64,000 bases of DNA. Origin: Apophysomyces variabilis (Eukaryota; Mucoromycota; Mucoromycetes; Mucorales; Mucoraceae). The notes under the pieces were generated by a model. The model saw nothing but the letters and a program-made list of their open reading frames with translations, searched no databases and was not told where the DNA came from. Below are positions 12,099-24,010 of the stretch, one piece after another. The position numbers were made by a program, and so were the translations under genes. The stretch covers positions 62,001 through 126,000 of the forward strand of contig MZZL01000395.1 of NCBI GenBank assembly GCA_002749535.1, given 5' to 3'. Position 1 is the stretch's first letter; every line of letters begins with the position of its first letter.

Positions 12099-13577
12099 TT
12101 AAGCCCTCCATGGAATCACTGGTTGATTTGTAGGCTTCGGCGCTTGTGTCTCCTTACGAATCAAACGATTATCATGTATATAGTCATCCATTGGTTTGCT
12201 ATTATGATGTGTTTCATGATGATGATGGTGGTGGTGGGAGTGATGATGGTGGGATTGGTGATGCGGTTGATGCTGTTGAGTGTTCTCTGCATATCCGTGA
12301 GAGTGCTGATTGTTGGTATTTCCTTCCGTTGCGTTCATAGCCGTTGTCGTCGTCGGGTGTGATGCTGACACCGGCGACGAATTTTGTGAGGAAGCGGATG
12401 AATTTCCCGTGGATTTTGATGGACTAACAACAACCGGCTTTACCTGGCCGTGTCCACGCGTAATGCTGGATTTTTTCGTGGTTACAACTGGTTTGGTGCG
12501 TTTTTCAACTGGTGTAACCATGGCAGATTTAGTAGTCAGGTCACGCTGAGCATTCGTTCGGCGTAATCGTTGTTGAGAAGAAAGCAACTGAGAAGACACG
12601 CTTCCTCCCTTTGGTTGAACTGTCTCCGTAACACGCTGTGTCGCATCGTCGTCTTCTTGTTGTTGATGTTCTTCCACCCTAATAGTAGAACTGGAATGTG
12701 ACCGACTCATAGTCATCTTCGGCACGGAGGCCGGTACTGCTAGGTGATCAACCTTCTTAGGAGAAGTGGGAACTGAGATCAAGGTGGATGGAGAGGAAAC
12801 TTTCCTTGCTCGTGTCGCCAAAGGCAGGATAGAATAGGTCGGTGTCGGTGAGCTTGGGGATGATGGCATCGAGCTAGTCGTCTTGACAGACTTGGTCGGC
12901 TCTGGATTCTCACAGCATGGTCTTGGACATCGGTATTGTGTTGGCAGCGAAACAGATGGCTTGGTTGTTATAGGTCCCCGAGGGCCATCACTCTGTTCGT
13001 TCTGTTCTTCCTTAATTTCCGTGCCATGTTCTGTCCGTTCCTGCTCTTTTGAAGGGAGATCCGGCTCCTCCATACTGGAATTTGTTTGCACATACCCGTT
13101 ATCTGATTCTGCGGAGTCTGCTGTGGGGTATGTTATACGTTGTGGAGAAGGAGGGCTCTCAGGACGAAGATGTCGTTGGTTACGATAATGTCTTTCTTCA
13201 CTATTACGATTTTTCTCCTTGACATCTGCCATTTCACCCTCAACGTCAAGAATGTGGGCCACATTATCCAGCACTAATAAACTGAAAAGTAGGGCCCACC
13301 GGAGTACTTGTTGTGCCAGTGCTACAACGAGGAATCTGCGTGCCGCCCCTGCATGTTTTGGTGGGAGGGCACTAATAGCTTGGATGATGGAGGCTTGCAC
13401 TTGAAGCAAGAAAATGGTAGTTATAGATGGCCGATATACTGGCTTTGTGTCATCGTAGGGTGTCCCATCGATAAAAGCGCGATGATGATTTTGTACAAAG
13501 AGATCACTCTTTGCGCGATCATACAAAACAATACCTTCACCCATAAACGCGATATTTCGAACGGGTCGTCTAAGCAT
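12099..13577 (-). CDS. uncharacterised protein with His-rich, disordered C-terminus
   Basis: A single open frame of 492 codons starts at the ATG at 13575-13577. I do not recognise the family. Residues 1-110 look folded (GEGIVLYDRAKSDLFVQNHH, later a long hydrophobic/amphipathic stretch around ALAQQVLRWALLFSLLVLD). The rest is low-complexity: rich in Ser, Pro, Thr and charged residues, with several KR/KK-type basic patches and, near residues 440-460, a histidine cluster (HHQSHHHHSHHHHHHHE). His-rich runs can bind metal or support condensates; neither is shown here. Length, single-exon integrity and the pyrimidine-rich tract upstream of the start (13580-13640) support a real gene. Confidence 0.7.
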   Translation of the reverse strand: MLRRPVRNIAFMGEGIVLYDRAKSDLFVQNHHRAFIDGTPYDDTKPVYRPSITTIFLLQVQASIIQAISALPPKHAGAARRFLVVALAQQVLRWALLFSLLVLDNVAHILDVEGEMADVKEKNRNSEERHYRNQRHLRPESPPSPQRITYPTADSAESDNGYVQTNSSMEEPDLPSKEQERTEHGTEIKEEQNEQSDGPRGPITTKPSVSLPTQYRCPRPCCENPEPTKSVKTTSSMPSSPSSPTPTYSILPLATRARKVSSPSTLISVPTSPKKVDHLAVPASVPKMTMSRSHSSSTIRVEEHQQQEDDDATQRVTETVQPKGGSVSSQLLSSQQRLRRTNAQRDLTTKSAMVTPVEKRTKPVVTTKKSSITRGHGQVKPVVVSPSKSTGNSSASSQNSSPVSASHPTTTTAMNATEGNTNNQHSHGYAENTQQHQPHHQSHHHHSHHHHHHHETHHNSKPMDDYIHDNRLIRKETQAPKPTNQPVIPWRA

Positions 13578-16500
13578 GAAAGAAATAAGAAATGCGGAAC
13601 AAAAAGAAAGAAAGAAAGAGAAGAGAAAAATAAGAAGCAGAAAATGTGCTCTCTCTAAATATGGTGTTGATCGGTGGGAATCATAACGCCCAGCTGTTTA
13701 CTGCATCCAACCACAAATCAGGTTGGCGTGTCAAACTTTGGCTGCAATTCCTCAATTAGCATTAGCAAAAAGCTACTTATTGTAACTTTACTCACTATTC
13801 TTTTGTGTCCCGTTCTCTGGCTACACAAAGAATATAAAAGTGGTCAGATCGTCCTTCTATCTGGCTTTACCGAACTCACGTTCCCTTCAACTAGTGTAAC
13901 CGATCCGTGCTTGTGTGAACTGATCCAAGCCACATATGGCAAAGGACAAATATACGCGGTTGGCCGAAGAACGGTTTTACACAAGAAAACCTCCGCTATT
14001 TTGGCTTAATGCCTGACGAAAACACACGCAAAAAAAAAAGATCAACTGTCATGTGAAAACGCCAGTCTAAAAATCCTGGTGATACGTTCCGGAATGCAGG
14101 ATATGCCTTGCCGTTTGTACGATGACAATCAAAATGGGCTTCGTGTTTGACCTTGAATTCCTCTGTTTTGCTGCCGAACGACAATTAACATACTAATAAC
14201 CAAGTTGGAATTGTCTTGGAATAGAGCAGACGAGAAGCCTTATGTTTGTAAGGCTTTTCGTCAAGGAACGCCAACAACCTCCTGATTGCGGGGTTAAGTC
14301 TTGGAAAGTCCGCACAAGGAAACGATGAGTAGCTGGTTTCGTTGTCCAGGTGCAAGCTAAAAGCTTTTCATAAATTCCATTATCAACTATTACACTCATT
14401 CTCTATCAATGGATGCCCAAATTCAGCCCGTGGCTATTCTGTAATGCAGCAGCAATGCGCTTCGGTTTTTCTGATTTTCAAACATCTGAGCATCGTTCTC
14501 AGAAACGGATGCTTTTATCGATAGGTATGGATTCTCAGTTAAGGTGAAAACTAGCCAGAAGAATTTCTTGATGCTCTCCACTCGAAAACTCAACACCCCG
14601 TGTAGCATGGGCCTATATATACCAGAAGCTTTGGATTGTAGAAGCAAGAAACTGAGTTTGTGCCTCTAATTCGACAGGGATGCTATAAACGTGAAAAAAG
14701 CCGTAGCAATGGAAAGACCTTCCTGTTAGCGAACTGACTGTGCGTCAAAGTTGAAAACAAAACGTCGTTTTATATCGAAGAAAACGCAATTACAGCAATT
14801 CAGACAAGGCACAGAAGAAATCAATATTTCGACAGGATACGCCATCATATGCAAGACTATAACTCTCATAAACTTTACCGAAAAGTACGTATTATTGCAT
14901 GCATTGGCCTTTCATATCAAGTAGAGAACGAATCTTTTGGCTTCCCAAGCTAAGCAAAACGCAAAGTGCCTCACGATGAGCATGGATTAATGATAGCGAA
15001 TTTTACGAACTAATAGAGACGTCAATGCTGTATTCGGTTCTTGGTCGATCGATAGGTGGAACTAAACAATGGCAGATTATTATTAGATGAAGAGAAAAAG
15101 GATAGATGCTTTGTAGACTCTGCTATAAAAATGGCTCTGTTCCCAACTTTATGATTCCGATACTGTAACACCACAGTCGAGTCTTCCAAGGACCGTGGGA
15201 AGCTAAGACGTGTTACTTTTTGCATGATATATACCGCATCGTGGAGTAATCTTGTGAATAAGTTACAACGCTCAACCCTGTAAATTCTTAAGAAACACTT
15301 CAAATCCCGTTTCGTCTCTTTGTTTGTTTTTATTAACATGTACTTCAAACGTTAATGACGCCTGCAACTTGTTGATGACCGTTGTGTTTTCCGTGGATAT
15401 ATCAAGGCATAAAGCGGCTTGCTAGTACTAGGGTTCGCCGAAATTCAAGCTAGGGTCATACGTCAACTGGATTATCTTGGAAATGGTTGCATATAGGCGG
15501 TTACTTCTATTTTCATCACGACTAGCGTTTGCACCATTAAAGCAATACCTTTTATTCTGGAACAGAGAGATGTATCACAGTATAGAATTGAAGTGGATTG
15601 CCAACAATCTATGTTTGCCAACGCTTGACTTGTCATTGATGGTATGCAATGCTAATTTAGGCATCGCGCCTACGATTCCTCGTAACATAGCTCGTTTGTG
15701 GTGGTCCAGTTATTGCAAATCGTCAACAAGGCGATTCCAGAGTCACTCTTGGATCATCATTTATTGCGGATATCATTTACAGTATGAGCCAAGTTCATGG
15801 ATACTTCATCCTTGGCATCTATGTTCGAATCTTACCATTGATGCAAGAGTTGATCATAGAGTGAGGTAACTGTGTCTTACGTAAAAATGTCTAGCATGCG
15901 CTGCAGTATCGCTCTGGACATAAAAGCAATGTATGCTAGAAAGCCAGCAGGTCATGCATATTTGTTTCCGTCCGCAGCAAATAATTACCCGTAGGCCGGC
16001 CCCGCACCTGTCCCTGTGAGAGCGACGAGAAAGAGGTCATAGTCATCTTAAGAGCGACCTGTTTAAATTGTCACGCACTCCAGAAAACTGCAATGGATGC
16101 AAATCCTGGTCAAGATTTGGGAGTACTAGAGAATGAATGACAGGTATATAAACAGACGACATGCTTTCTTTTCGCTTAACCGAATGGAATGCAGGGTGTT
16201 TACTTTCAAGCAACGTGGTCCAACATAGTGGGCACAAAGGCCAAAACATAAACATGGAGCATCAAGCATCTAATAAGTGTAGTGGATCCAAGCACATACA
16301 GGACACGTTTCTGTAGAACGGAGCCAAAGAATCAAAAATTTGCTTTCACTTCGGTTAAACATGTTGAGTCACTGAAACCGAAAATGCCAGTCATTGATAT
16401 GAAATCGATGGAAACGTTGTACATATAAGACAAGTAAAATAAGCTTGCATGATTCAATGGTAAATACATAGGTGTGGTAAAACGAGGCAACTTTTTTTAA

Positions 16501-18129
16501 GTGAGTGCTTCGTACCAGATGTGAAAAAGAAGTACTTTTATTAATCAAACTTTTTTAGTCCGGAGCCAAGAACGGGAAAACTTCTCCACAGGCGTTCCGC
16601 TAAAAGCAAACAAAAGCTGCTACGATTTCAGATCAATCAAACTAAAAGGTTTTTGTGCTTGTATATCCTCCCACGCTCTTGATGCGAGGAATTCCTGCTA
16701 AATGTAGCTATCTTGTTAGTCCAACCTTACGTGTCTCTCTTTTATCTACCCGGCTGCCAATATGTCTTATTATTTCTAACTTTGTATATACTATTGAAGG
16801 CTTTGCTAACAGAATTATTGTCCCTTGCTGCAGATTTTGCTTCTACAGATGATATTGTAACCTATCAACCCAAAGACAGCTATAGGTAATGGATTCGTCA
16901 AAAATAAAAGCGTTTCTATTGGAAAGTTAGTTAGAACATTCTCAAGAGGAAAAAGACTTCCTGAGACACTGCATGATTTTCAACTAGTGCTATTACTAGT
17001 AATTCTCAAAGCATGCTTGCTCTGTATACAACAAAACGAAAACGCTCTAAAAGGAATAAATTCTATGAGGTATGTAGCATAGACTCTGACTCACTGCAAT
17101 TTTGCGTCATAGTATCTCACAACGATAGTATAAAACAAAGTACATAATAAATAAAAGTTAAACAGATAAACGTTACTGAGCTCTAGAAATAAATTCATTG
17201 ATTGCTACATTTACACTCTTCAACGTCCTGTTTTACAATGCATAAGCTGTGCCACTGCTCCAAACCGTTTCCATGTAATTTTAAAAGCTGCCATTTATTT
17301 ACACGTGCTCGCGCGTCCAGAAGCTGTAAAAATACGTTTAACTGGAGACAATTTGACCGCTAGATAGGATCGCTCCATCTTACGCCGAGCATTTATACAA
17401 TTATATCTTGTACATACAATGATTCAATCCAGAACGGATTAATTTGCAATCATATGCTCATTGTCAATAAGAGTTGAACAGATTGTGGTCTGACCGGAGC
17501 TGCGCAGTTTGCAAAGTTCATAGCCCGATAATGCAGCAACATCTCAGAAACCAACTGTTGCTGATACGATACAAAAAGAGATTAAGCTTTACTTCTTCAT
17601 ACCAATTATTCACCAGTTATATTTAAGCTGAAAAAAATGACTGCCGAAATAGAGTAAGTTACATTTTGAAAATGGGTATGACACAGCTACCATTCATCAC
17701 TTGAACGAAGCTACAGATTTAATCCGCAAAGCACGGAATATACTGGAGAAGATGGCATCGAAGCAATGTTTCTTTAGAGGATAGACAGATACAATTACAG
17801 TTCCCTTTTATTTTATAAATCAGCTATTGAAATACACCAGCTATAAAAATGTAACGAGTTGGCGCAGCAAAATCAGCTTCATAGAAACTGGTGAATGAAT
17901 GATTTTCCAGTAAGCAACCACAGAACATGCGCAAGTGTGACTGCTGTATATGCGGCCAATCATTGAGTGTGTATTATGCCAAACTCCAGTGCTGCTCTGG
18001 ACACAAGCGTTATTTTCACAGATAATCTTGTCAATTAGGTGATTATAATCTCTAGAGTTCAGATGACTTTAGTTCTAAGCTAATTCTATGAGTGGCGATA
18101 TAGTAATGCAAGATGCGCAACGCAAAAAG
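13578..18129. other. gene-poor AT-rich region
   Basis: Over 4.5 kb I find only short ORFs (for example 13674-14009 and 15477-15869, plus strand) without recognisable domains or splice chains, no tRNA-like or rRNA-like sequence, and no repeat that I can match elsewhere in the window. The first 70 bases are the pyrimidine-tract promoter of the minus-strand gene. Confidence 0.5.
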
Positions 18130-18464
18130 TGGCTTTAGTGAGATCCTTGTGCCGAGGGACTTTGGAAGGTGCAACTGGTCTCGGCCGCGAGCATCCCGTG
18201 AGCTTGGCGACATCCTGGTCGTGACCAAGGCATCCTACCTTGACTAGTACATAGTATCCTCAAGTGTACGGTGCTGTGAGCGGGATGTGAGATGCTTGGA
18301 GGACGTGGCTCTGGTGAGATCCTTGTGCCGAGGGATTTTGGAAGGTGCAACTGGTCTCGGCCGCGAGCATCCCGTGAGCTTGGCGACATCCTGGTCGTGA
18401 CCAAGGCATCCTACCTTGACTGGTACATAGTATCCTCAAATGTACGGTGCTGTGAGCGGGATGA
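18130..18464. repeat. GC-rich tandem repeat, 176-bp unit, about 1.9 copies
   Basis: Copy 1 is 18130-18305 and copy 2 is 18306-18464 (the last 17 bp are missing). They are nearly identical over the aligned part, with a few substitutions, and much richer in G+C than the surroundings. Anchors: GAGATCCTTGTGCCGAGGGA at about 18139 and again 176 bp later, and GGTCGTGACCAAGG in both. ORFs seen across it just reflect the repeat. Confidence 0.8.
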
Positions 18465-19181
18465 CCTTGCCTCCATACTTGTGTAGATCTAGTATCTGTA
18501 GATCTAGCTGAGTAAGTTAATGCTTGCAACGTTAGGACTAATTACATACTGACTCTTTTGCCATGCATTATCGATATTGACGAGGTTTGCTTTGATGCCC
18601 ATATTTTAACAAGCTGTTTTTGCTATTAAAGCTACAAAAACTATTATGTATGGGAAGCACTCATCTCTACCTGTCTAGCTTGACACTCGGTCTATGGGAC
18701 CTAATCTTTCGGCAGCACCTTTCTTAATTCCCTTCTTGACCCGTTCAAGTTCGCCAACCAGCGACCTTACGCTTGTGCATGACATGGACAATAAGTACTA
18801 GGAAGCCACACCCGTTCGTGACAAGAATCCCATCGGCTACCTACAAGACTTCATTACGACTGGAACATGTGAGACAAACGTTAAAGCCGGTTACCCCTAG
18901 ACATACCAATTATGTAGTGAAATGTGAAAAACCTCTGACAGAAAAGCGGGAAAAAGGCAGAGGCACAGAGTTAGGGCAGCTAGCGTAGGTGGAAAAAGTG
19001 GGGCAAAAGAGCATAGAATTAGTCTTGCAGTTATGCGTGTATATACTAATAGAGCTTTGTTTCACCGCAGCATTCTCGTTACTATATAAAACTTCGAACT
19101 CGCGATATGCTACAGTAAGAACATTATTTTTTCCTTAAATTCATTCGATGCAATCCAACGCACAACAGATATCCGCTCAAA
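18465..19181. other. spacer between tandem repeat and HET arm 2
   Basis: No gene recognised. A short direct repeat, TGTAGATCTAG, occurs twice at about 18482-18508. Confidence 0.4.
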
Positions 19182-19900
19182 ACAAACAAAACAAAAACGT
19201 GCCATGATATGGTCTCCGTCTATAGATAAAAAGTTCTTGTTGCTTCTACAGTCTACGCATGCTTCTCTGTGGGAAAAGTCTGCCAATAAACCTAAGGACT
19301 CTGTTAAACATCATCTACCGTTTGCAATCATTCAAGAATTATCGCATGCGGCAATGTGCCAGATCACTCGGAGTAGTATATATAAAGTTATTTGTTGATG
19401 TGCCATCTTTTTGTTTGTATAATGCACGATGGTTAAGCCAATCCAACTTATTGCTGCTTTTGTGGTCCATAACCGTTGTTCCGTATGATGGCTCGAGCTT
19501 GACCGGTAGGGATCTACAGCGGATCGGGTCACTTATGGCTCAAAGTGTTATGGCCCACAAGAAAAACTGAAACATGCCATGATTTTCCGGTACGTCTGTA
19601 AACAAAGACGACTGCTGCTTTTACGCATTCCCATGCTATCGTTGTCAGGAACCGTTGCGTAAAAGTCGTTGAGTCTGCTATATGTATTCGTTACTGTTTT
19701 TAACTATTGATGGATATCATATGTGGGTGACCTGCTATACCATGCAGGATGACCGATATTACGAGCCTTTGTCGACGTCTATCTCGCTCTCTTTGTACAA
19801 CCATCGACGCCAGCATCATGGCTAAGCCAATCTAACTCGATGTTTAAATAAAGTGCAAACAGTCTTTTGAACAAAATTGCTTTTATTCCCATTCTCTTAG
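19182..19900. repeat. HET upstream region, arm 2 of inverted duplication
   Basis: It is the reverse complement of 871-1600 with about the same length. It contains the two KPI-encoding boxes (ATGGTTAAGCCAATCCAAC at about 19430 and ATGGCTAAGCCAATC at about 19818) and ends in a pyrimidine stretch with AG at 19899-19900, directly before the HET start codon. Confidence 0.75.
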
Positions 19901-19905
19901 GGATG

Positions 19906-21711
19906 ATGAGTGACTTTAACTACAAAAAAAATTGGGAAGCAAGGAATAAAGAATTGGCGTTGCTGTGGGATCAATTCAAAAGCGATATTGCCTTTGTGCA
20001 CAAGGACTACGACTTTTTCGATTTAGAAAAGGAACTTTACCGAGCGTGTCCAATTCATTGCGGACTCCGTTTCAGTTCGATGCATTTTTACCCGAAGGAA
20101 TATGAACATCAAAAGTCTTTCGAGACGTTTCGTGAACAAATTTGTGAAATTGTTCGTGAAAGGCTCCGTGAAAAGCTTTGTGAAAACATTTGCGAAAACT
20201 TTCGTGAATTGCGCGCAATTTCCTATGATTCGGGCGGCGCATCCGTGTCGCAGAGAAATCGCATCGAGAGCGAGATTGTCCTCTTAAACACAAGATCAGA
20301 AATGAACGCCATCCGATGTGTATCAATACCGTTCGATGAGAATGTCCCGGCATACTATGCAATTTCGTATCGATGGGGACAACACCCTGAATGGAAAGCG
20401 CAAACACCTAATTATGTGGCATCCATTACTTCGATTTCCCAAGGTAATCTGATCAAACTGTGCAGATACTACCGCGACAGAATACGTTATATGTGGATCG
20501 ACGTCATATGTATCAATCAATCAGACAGGGCACATAGAAAAATGGCAATCAAAAACATGAGCAACATCTATGGAAGAGCAAAAAGGATCATTGGAGTACC
20601 CGACCTACGCTATTGCAAAGATAACCCTTTTATGGAGGATGTTAGCAGAGAAGATATTGAGGCGGCAATTATTAAAATGTCCAATCGTCGTATCGTGTAC
20701 ACCTCGCATCATACAAATATAACGATGTTGCTCGACAGAAATGAACCCGGAACATACCATGGATTTCGCCTAGACGTTAGCGAGCTGCCGAAGGAAATGA
20801 AGCCATGGAACGAAGGCAACACCAGATATCGTGATTTAGATGACTACACTCGTATAAAACACCAAGTAGGCGACATAGAGAAAGGCGCCAAGTTTGTTAC
20901 ACAGGTTATCCTAGAATGGGCAAACAGGGTTTGGGTAGTTAGCGAACGCGTTATTGGCAACAAGGGCGGCAAACTGCTGATACATATACTGAGATCAAAT
21001 ACAGTTTTTTATCCCATGATTCTCTTTCGACATATACAGAACGTTAAATGGACGCTTGTTATCCCAGAGGATGCCTTTCGTGTCATGCTTGATTGCGACT
21101 CAGACAAGTACATCGACCGCTTGTACGCCATACTTCCACACACCAGATACAAGTATGCCATGGAGAAACTTGTAAACGAGGACATAACCGTCAATGATGA
21201 GGAAGATTTAAAATGGCATTTATTTGATATTCTAGACACGGCTGATAAAAATGATTTTCTGAAGTTCCTTATCCGCCGACGCAAAGAATTCAGCATAATG
21301 CTGCCATTACCTGTTAGCAAAGAGCATAGCGAGGAGAAAGTCCAAAAGTGGTCGCATGAAATTGAAGAAAGCAAAACATCTGTAACACGCAGATTCATTC
21401 GCAAATTTGAAACACTCTCACAAAATGGAAACCGTGTGCTGAAAGTTTCATGTCCCTTCATCTGTGAATACCGGCCAGATAATGCCGAGGAGTCCCAACT
21501 ATCAAGTGCTACAGACGCTTCAAAGGTGCTCTTGCTTCAGTACATATCGAATCTCCATCTCTATGGTTGGCAATACCAGCGGTCAGAGGACGAGGAACTT
21601 TGGAAGTTTGTCGAAGAGAAAATGGTTGTAAACTCTTTGAGGTGGGAATACGGTGAATTTCTAATATTCCAGTACACCAAGGATGGCTTTGTTAAAGAAT
21701 TATACATTTAG
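19906..21711 (+). CDS. HET-domain protein, copy 2 (complete)
   Basis: From the ATG at 19906 (an alternative ATG is at 19903) the frame is open for 601 aa. The upstream extension to 19867 has no ATG and looks like an intron end. An N-terminal segment with the 12-bp-encoded tetrapeptide repeat (20128-20211) precedes the HET core: YYAISYRWG (about residues 150-158), WIDVICINQ (about 197-205), DRAHRKMAIKNM, then GVPDLRYC. The C-terminal 350 residues have no domain I can name; they include WVVSERVIG, conserved in the third HET gene, and alternating basic and acidic patches. In ascomycetes HET proteins drive incompatibility cell death; the function in this lineage is unknown. It matches the minus-strand gene at 1-870. 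Confidence 0.8.
   Translation: MSDFNYKKNWEARNKELALLWDQFKSDIAFVHKDYDFFDLEKELYRACPIHCGLRFSSMHFYPKEYEHQKSFETFREQICEIVRERLREKLCENICENFRELRAISYDSGGASVSQRNRIESEIVLLNTRSEMNAIRCVSIPFDENVPAYYAISYRWGQHPEWKAQTPNYVASITSISQGNLIKLCRYYRDRIRYMWIDVICINQSDRAHRKMAIKNMSNIYGRAKRIIGVPDLRYCKDNPFMEDVSREDIEAAIIKMSNRRIVYTSHHTNITMLLDRNEPGTYHGFRLDVSELPKEMKPWNEGNTRYRDLDDYTRIKHQVGDIEKGAKFVTQVILEWANRVWVVSERVIGNKGGKLLIHILRSNTVFYPMILFRHIQNVKWTLVIPEDAFRVMLDCDSDKYIDRLYAILPHTRYKYAMEKLVNEDITVNDEEDLKWHLFDILDTADKNDFLKFLIRRRKEFSIMLPLPVSKEHSEEKVQKWSHEIEESKTSVTRRFIRKFETLSQNGNRVLKVSCPFICEYRPDNAEESQLSSATDASKVLLLQYISNLHLYGWQYQRSEDEELWKFVEEKMVVNSLRWEYGEFLIFQYTKDGFVKELYI
20128..20211 (+). repeat. 12-bp minisatellite inside HET copy 2
   Basis: Exactly seven 12-nt units (84 bp) encode FREQ, ICEI, VRER, LREK, LCEN, ICEN and FREL. 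Confidence 0.8.
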
Positions 21712-23279
21712 GATTTCTGACAACCTTGTCCAAAGCTTCCACATGCTTCTTTTCTTTTTGTGCACTTAGCATAGTCCAACAGTTACACATCTTGTACAAT
21801 GAACCGACTGTATGAGTTTAACGGAAAGTCGACATTCAAATAACTTCCTTTCACAGCTCTTAAGTATGCATCATGTCAACATATATCTTTAATAAAACTA
21901 TGAGTTACTCTAGGCTGTCTGCCAAACCATTTTTTTCTTATGGTCTCATGATGTATACACTACACTCAGCTCATTCACAAATGTACCCTCAGTCATGACA
22001 ACCTCAGTTGACAGATTTCGCTCGCAAGCAAATTCTTTTCTTACCTACTGTACATTAATATTGTTCCTACAGATGTCTATTAGGATTAATTCTGCAAGAC
22101 ATAGGAAGAAATATTCGCTCTAGGGTATTGCTTTCTGCTTTCCTTATATCTCTATTCTTAAAAGCTAATTGCCTTTCTGACCATGTAAGGCTTATATTTA
22201 TTTACGTTTATACCTGATCATGCGTAATTTAGTTTACATAAGGCTTGGTCACGATGATGATCTGGCAACCGTCATGCAGATACCGCCGAAAGGTGGATTT
22301 CCATTTACCTGACAGGTACAGTAATGCTTGTTGCGCTTATACATGTATAGTTCCATATCTACCAGTCTTTCTAGAGCATTACGATCCTAGTCTGAAAACG
22401 TTATATGCGATGGTGACAGCCATGACGAGAAATAATCTACCAAAAGAGTTAGACTATTTCCTGTATCCCGAAACCCGCTTCGAATGTCGGTTGCTATCAT
22501 GTATCCGAGCCAAAGGAGTGGTCTATGCTCCTCTTACGCAGAAGATATACCGACCTGAGTTACAAGCGTTATAATCGCGAACTTCTGCTGTGCCATGGTT
22601 AAAACAATGCTCTGGTTATAGGCTGCATGATAAGTAAAGGGGTTACATCACCTGAATGTCACTAATACGGTGAATATGTAATGATTTAGTCCAATTTTCC
22701 CCGTTACATTGACAAATCAATGAAAATGGGGTGTCCAAAAAAAAATCTCATTTACTCGACAGAATTACCTCGGATACTCCTCCCCCAGGTTTTTTGAATG
22801 TCATTATCTAAGCTGAACGCCGTTTGATATGTTAGCAAGTAATATTAGTAAGAGAGAAGTGGAGGAATAAAACACAAGTAGCGTCACAGCAACTGACCGC
22901 AGAGGGAGTGCGCAAGCAGACGCTATGTGACATAGGCCACTGTGGGAATTTTTTTTCGTCGGGTTTGTCCGCTCTACTTTAGTTAACGACGAGCCCGACG
23001 AGCCCGACGAGCCCGACAAAGCTGTCGCAGTCGTAGCTTCTAGTATTTGTTTCTATTGATTATGCATTGTAGGTCAAAATTAATATTTTATTATTATCAA
23101 CTTATGGACAATAAAGCCGTGGGTGCTGCGTTTATCCAACATGTCCACTCTAGCTCGATCTCGTAGAGAAAGCGGAAAAAACCCCCTTTGAGAGCGAGAG
23201 GGAAAAAAGGTGGAGGCATTGGTGTTGGGGAACTAAGCTAGATGGGAGCAGGGGGGGGGACAGGAACGATGGTTTATAA
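21712..23279. other. intergenic, no gene recognised; short GACGAGCCC repeat
   Basis: Mostly AT-rich. The 9-bp unit GACGAGCCC is repeated three times, with a partial fourth, at about 22987-23018. The ORF 22245-22574 (+) is 109 codons with no recognisable family. Confidence 0.45.
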
Positions 23280-23284
23280 ACACT

Positions 23285-24010
23285 TGTCGGGCTTGAGAAT
23301 ATGTATGATGTCTGTACTTGTCAACCAGCCATGAGATACAAAGAGCTGGGCCACAACGCGTTTCACATTGTTTTGTACGGTGGCAATTGCTCGGAGGCAA
23401 CGGTTGCGCTGGCAGTAGATGGCGATCTTCTGTCGATTTTTGAGAGGGAGCGAGGAGTAGGCAGCATCTCTGAGGTGCGTGGGTTAAGTAGGATCAGTAG
23501 GATCAGAGTTTGGTAGGCTAGATATGTTGGCTTCCTGTAGTCTACTGGAGAGTTCGAGAAGATAGCACACGTGAATGAGACTGATGACATGGCGGGCAGG
23601 GAAAGAGGGGTCAAGTACACGAGCACTGCGGATACCGATCGTGCGTAGATATTGGCGGATTTGGGCGCGTGCTAATCGCTTTTTTACACAGTATTTATAC
23701 GTACTGAAAGTGCGATGAAGTACTTTCTGGCGTTTGGAAAAACTGGCTGGCAAGAAGGGCAGGCTTAGTGGCAAAGGTTCGTTGGCGCGAAGGCTATCTG
23801 TTGCAGCGCAATATTTATTTCCAACCGACCCTCCAAACATTCAGACCTCTTTTAAGTAGTCTGCAGTACCCTCGTCGCCCGTCGGACTGCTCACTGGAGC
23901 CTTATCTTCGACGAAGTCCCTCTTAGCTCTTCCCGGACGACCCAAAGGGCCACGTTGCTCATTTGCACCTTTGTGGGAAGGAGGTCACCTCCTTTTCATC
24001 GAGTAGCCTA
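23285..24010 (-). pseudogene. decayed retroelement-like ORF
   Basis: One minus-strand frame reads coherently through about 240 codons but holds three in-frame stops (near 23989, 23855 and 23494). It has a basic conserved-looking core (RLARAQIRQYLRTIGIR, then VLDPSFPARHVISLIH), a DPTDPT repeat and a tail with KNRQKIAIYCQRNR and VAQLFVSHGWL. The style resembles gag/ORF1 proteins of fungal retroelements, but I cannot name the family with certainty. No terminal repeats were identified. Confidence 0.5.

Noticed and set aside
18135..18529. Two overlapping 89-codon minus-strand ORFs
   Set aside because: They are generated by the 176-bp tandem repeat and have no independent coding support.
19867..19902. 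N-terminal extension of HET copy 2
   Set aside because: It begins with TTG, not ATG, and looks like the pyrimidine-rich end of an intron.
22245..22574. 109-codon plus-strand ORF
   Set aside because: No family recognised and no flanking exons; kept only as a mention in the intergenic entry.
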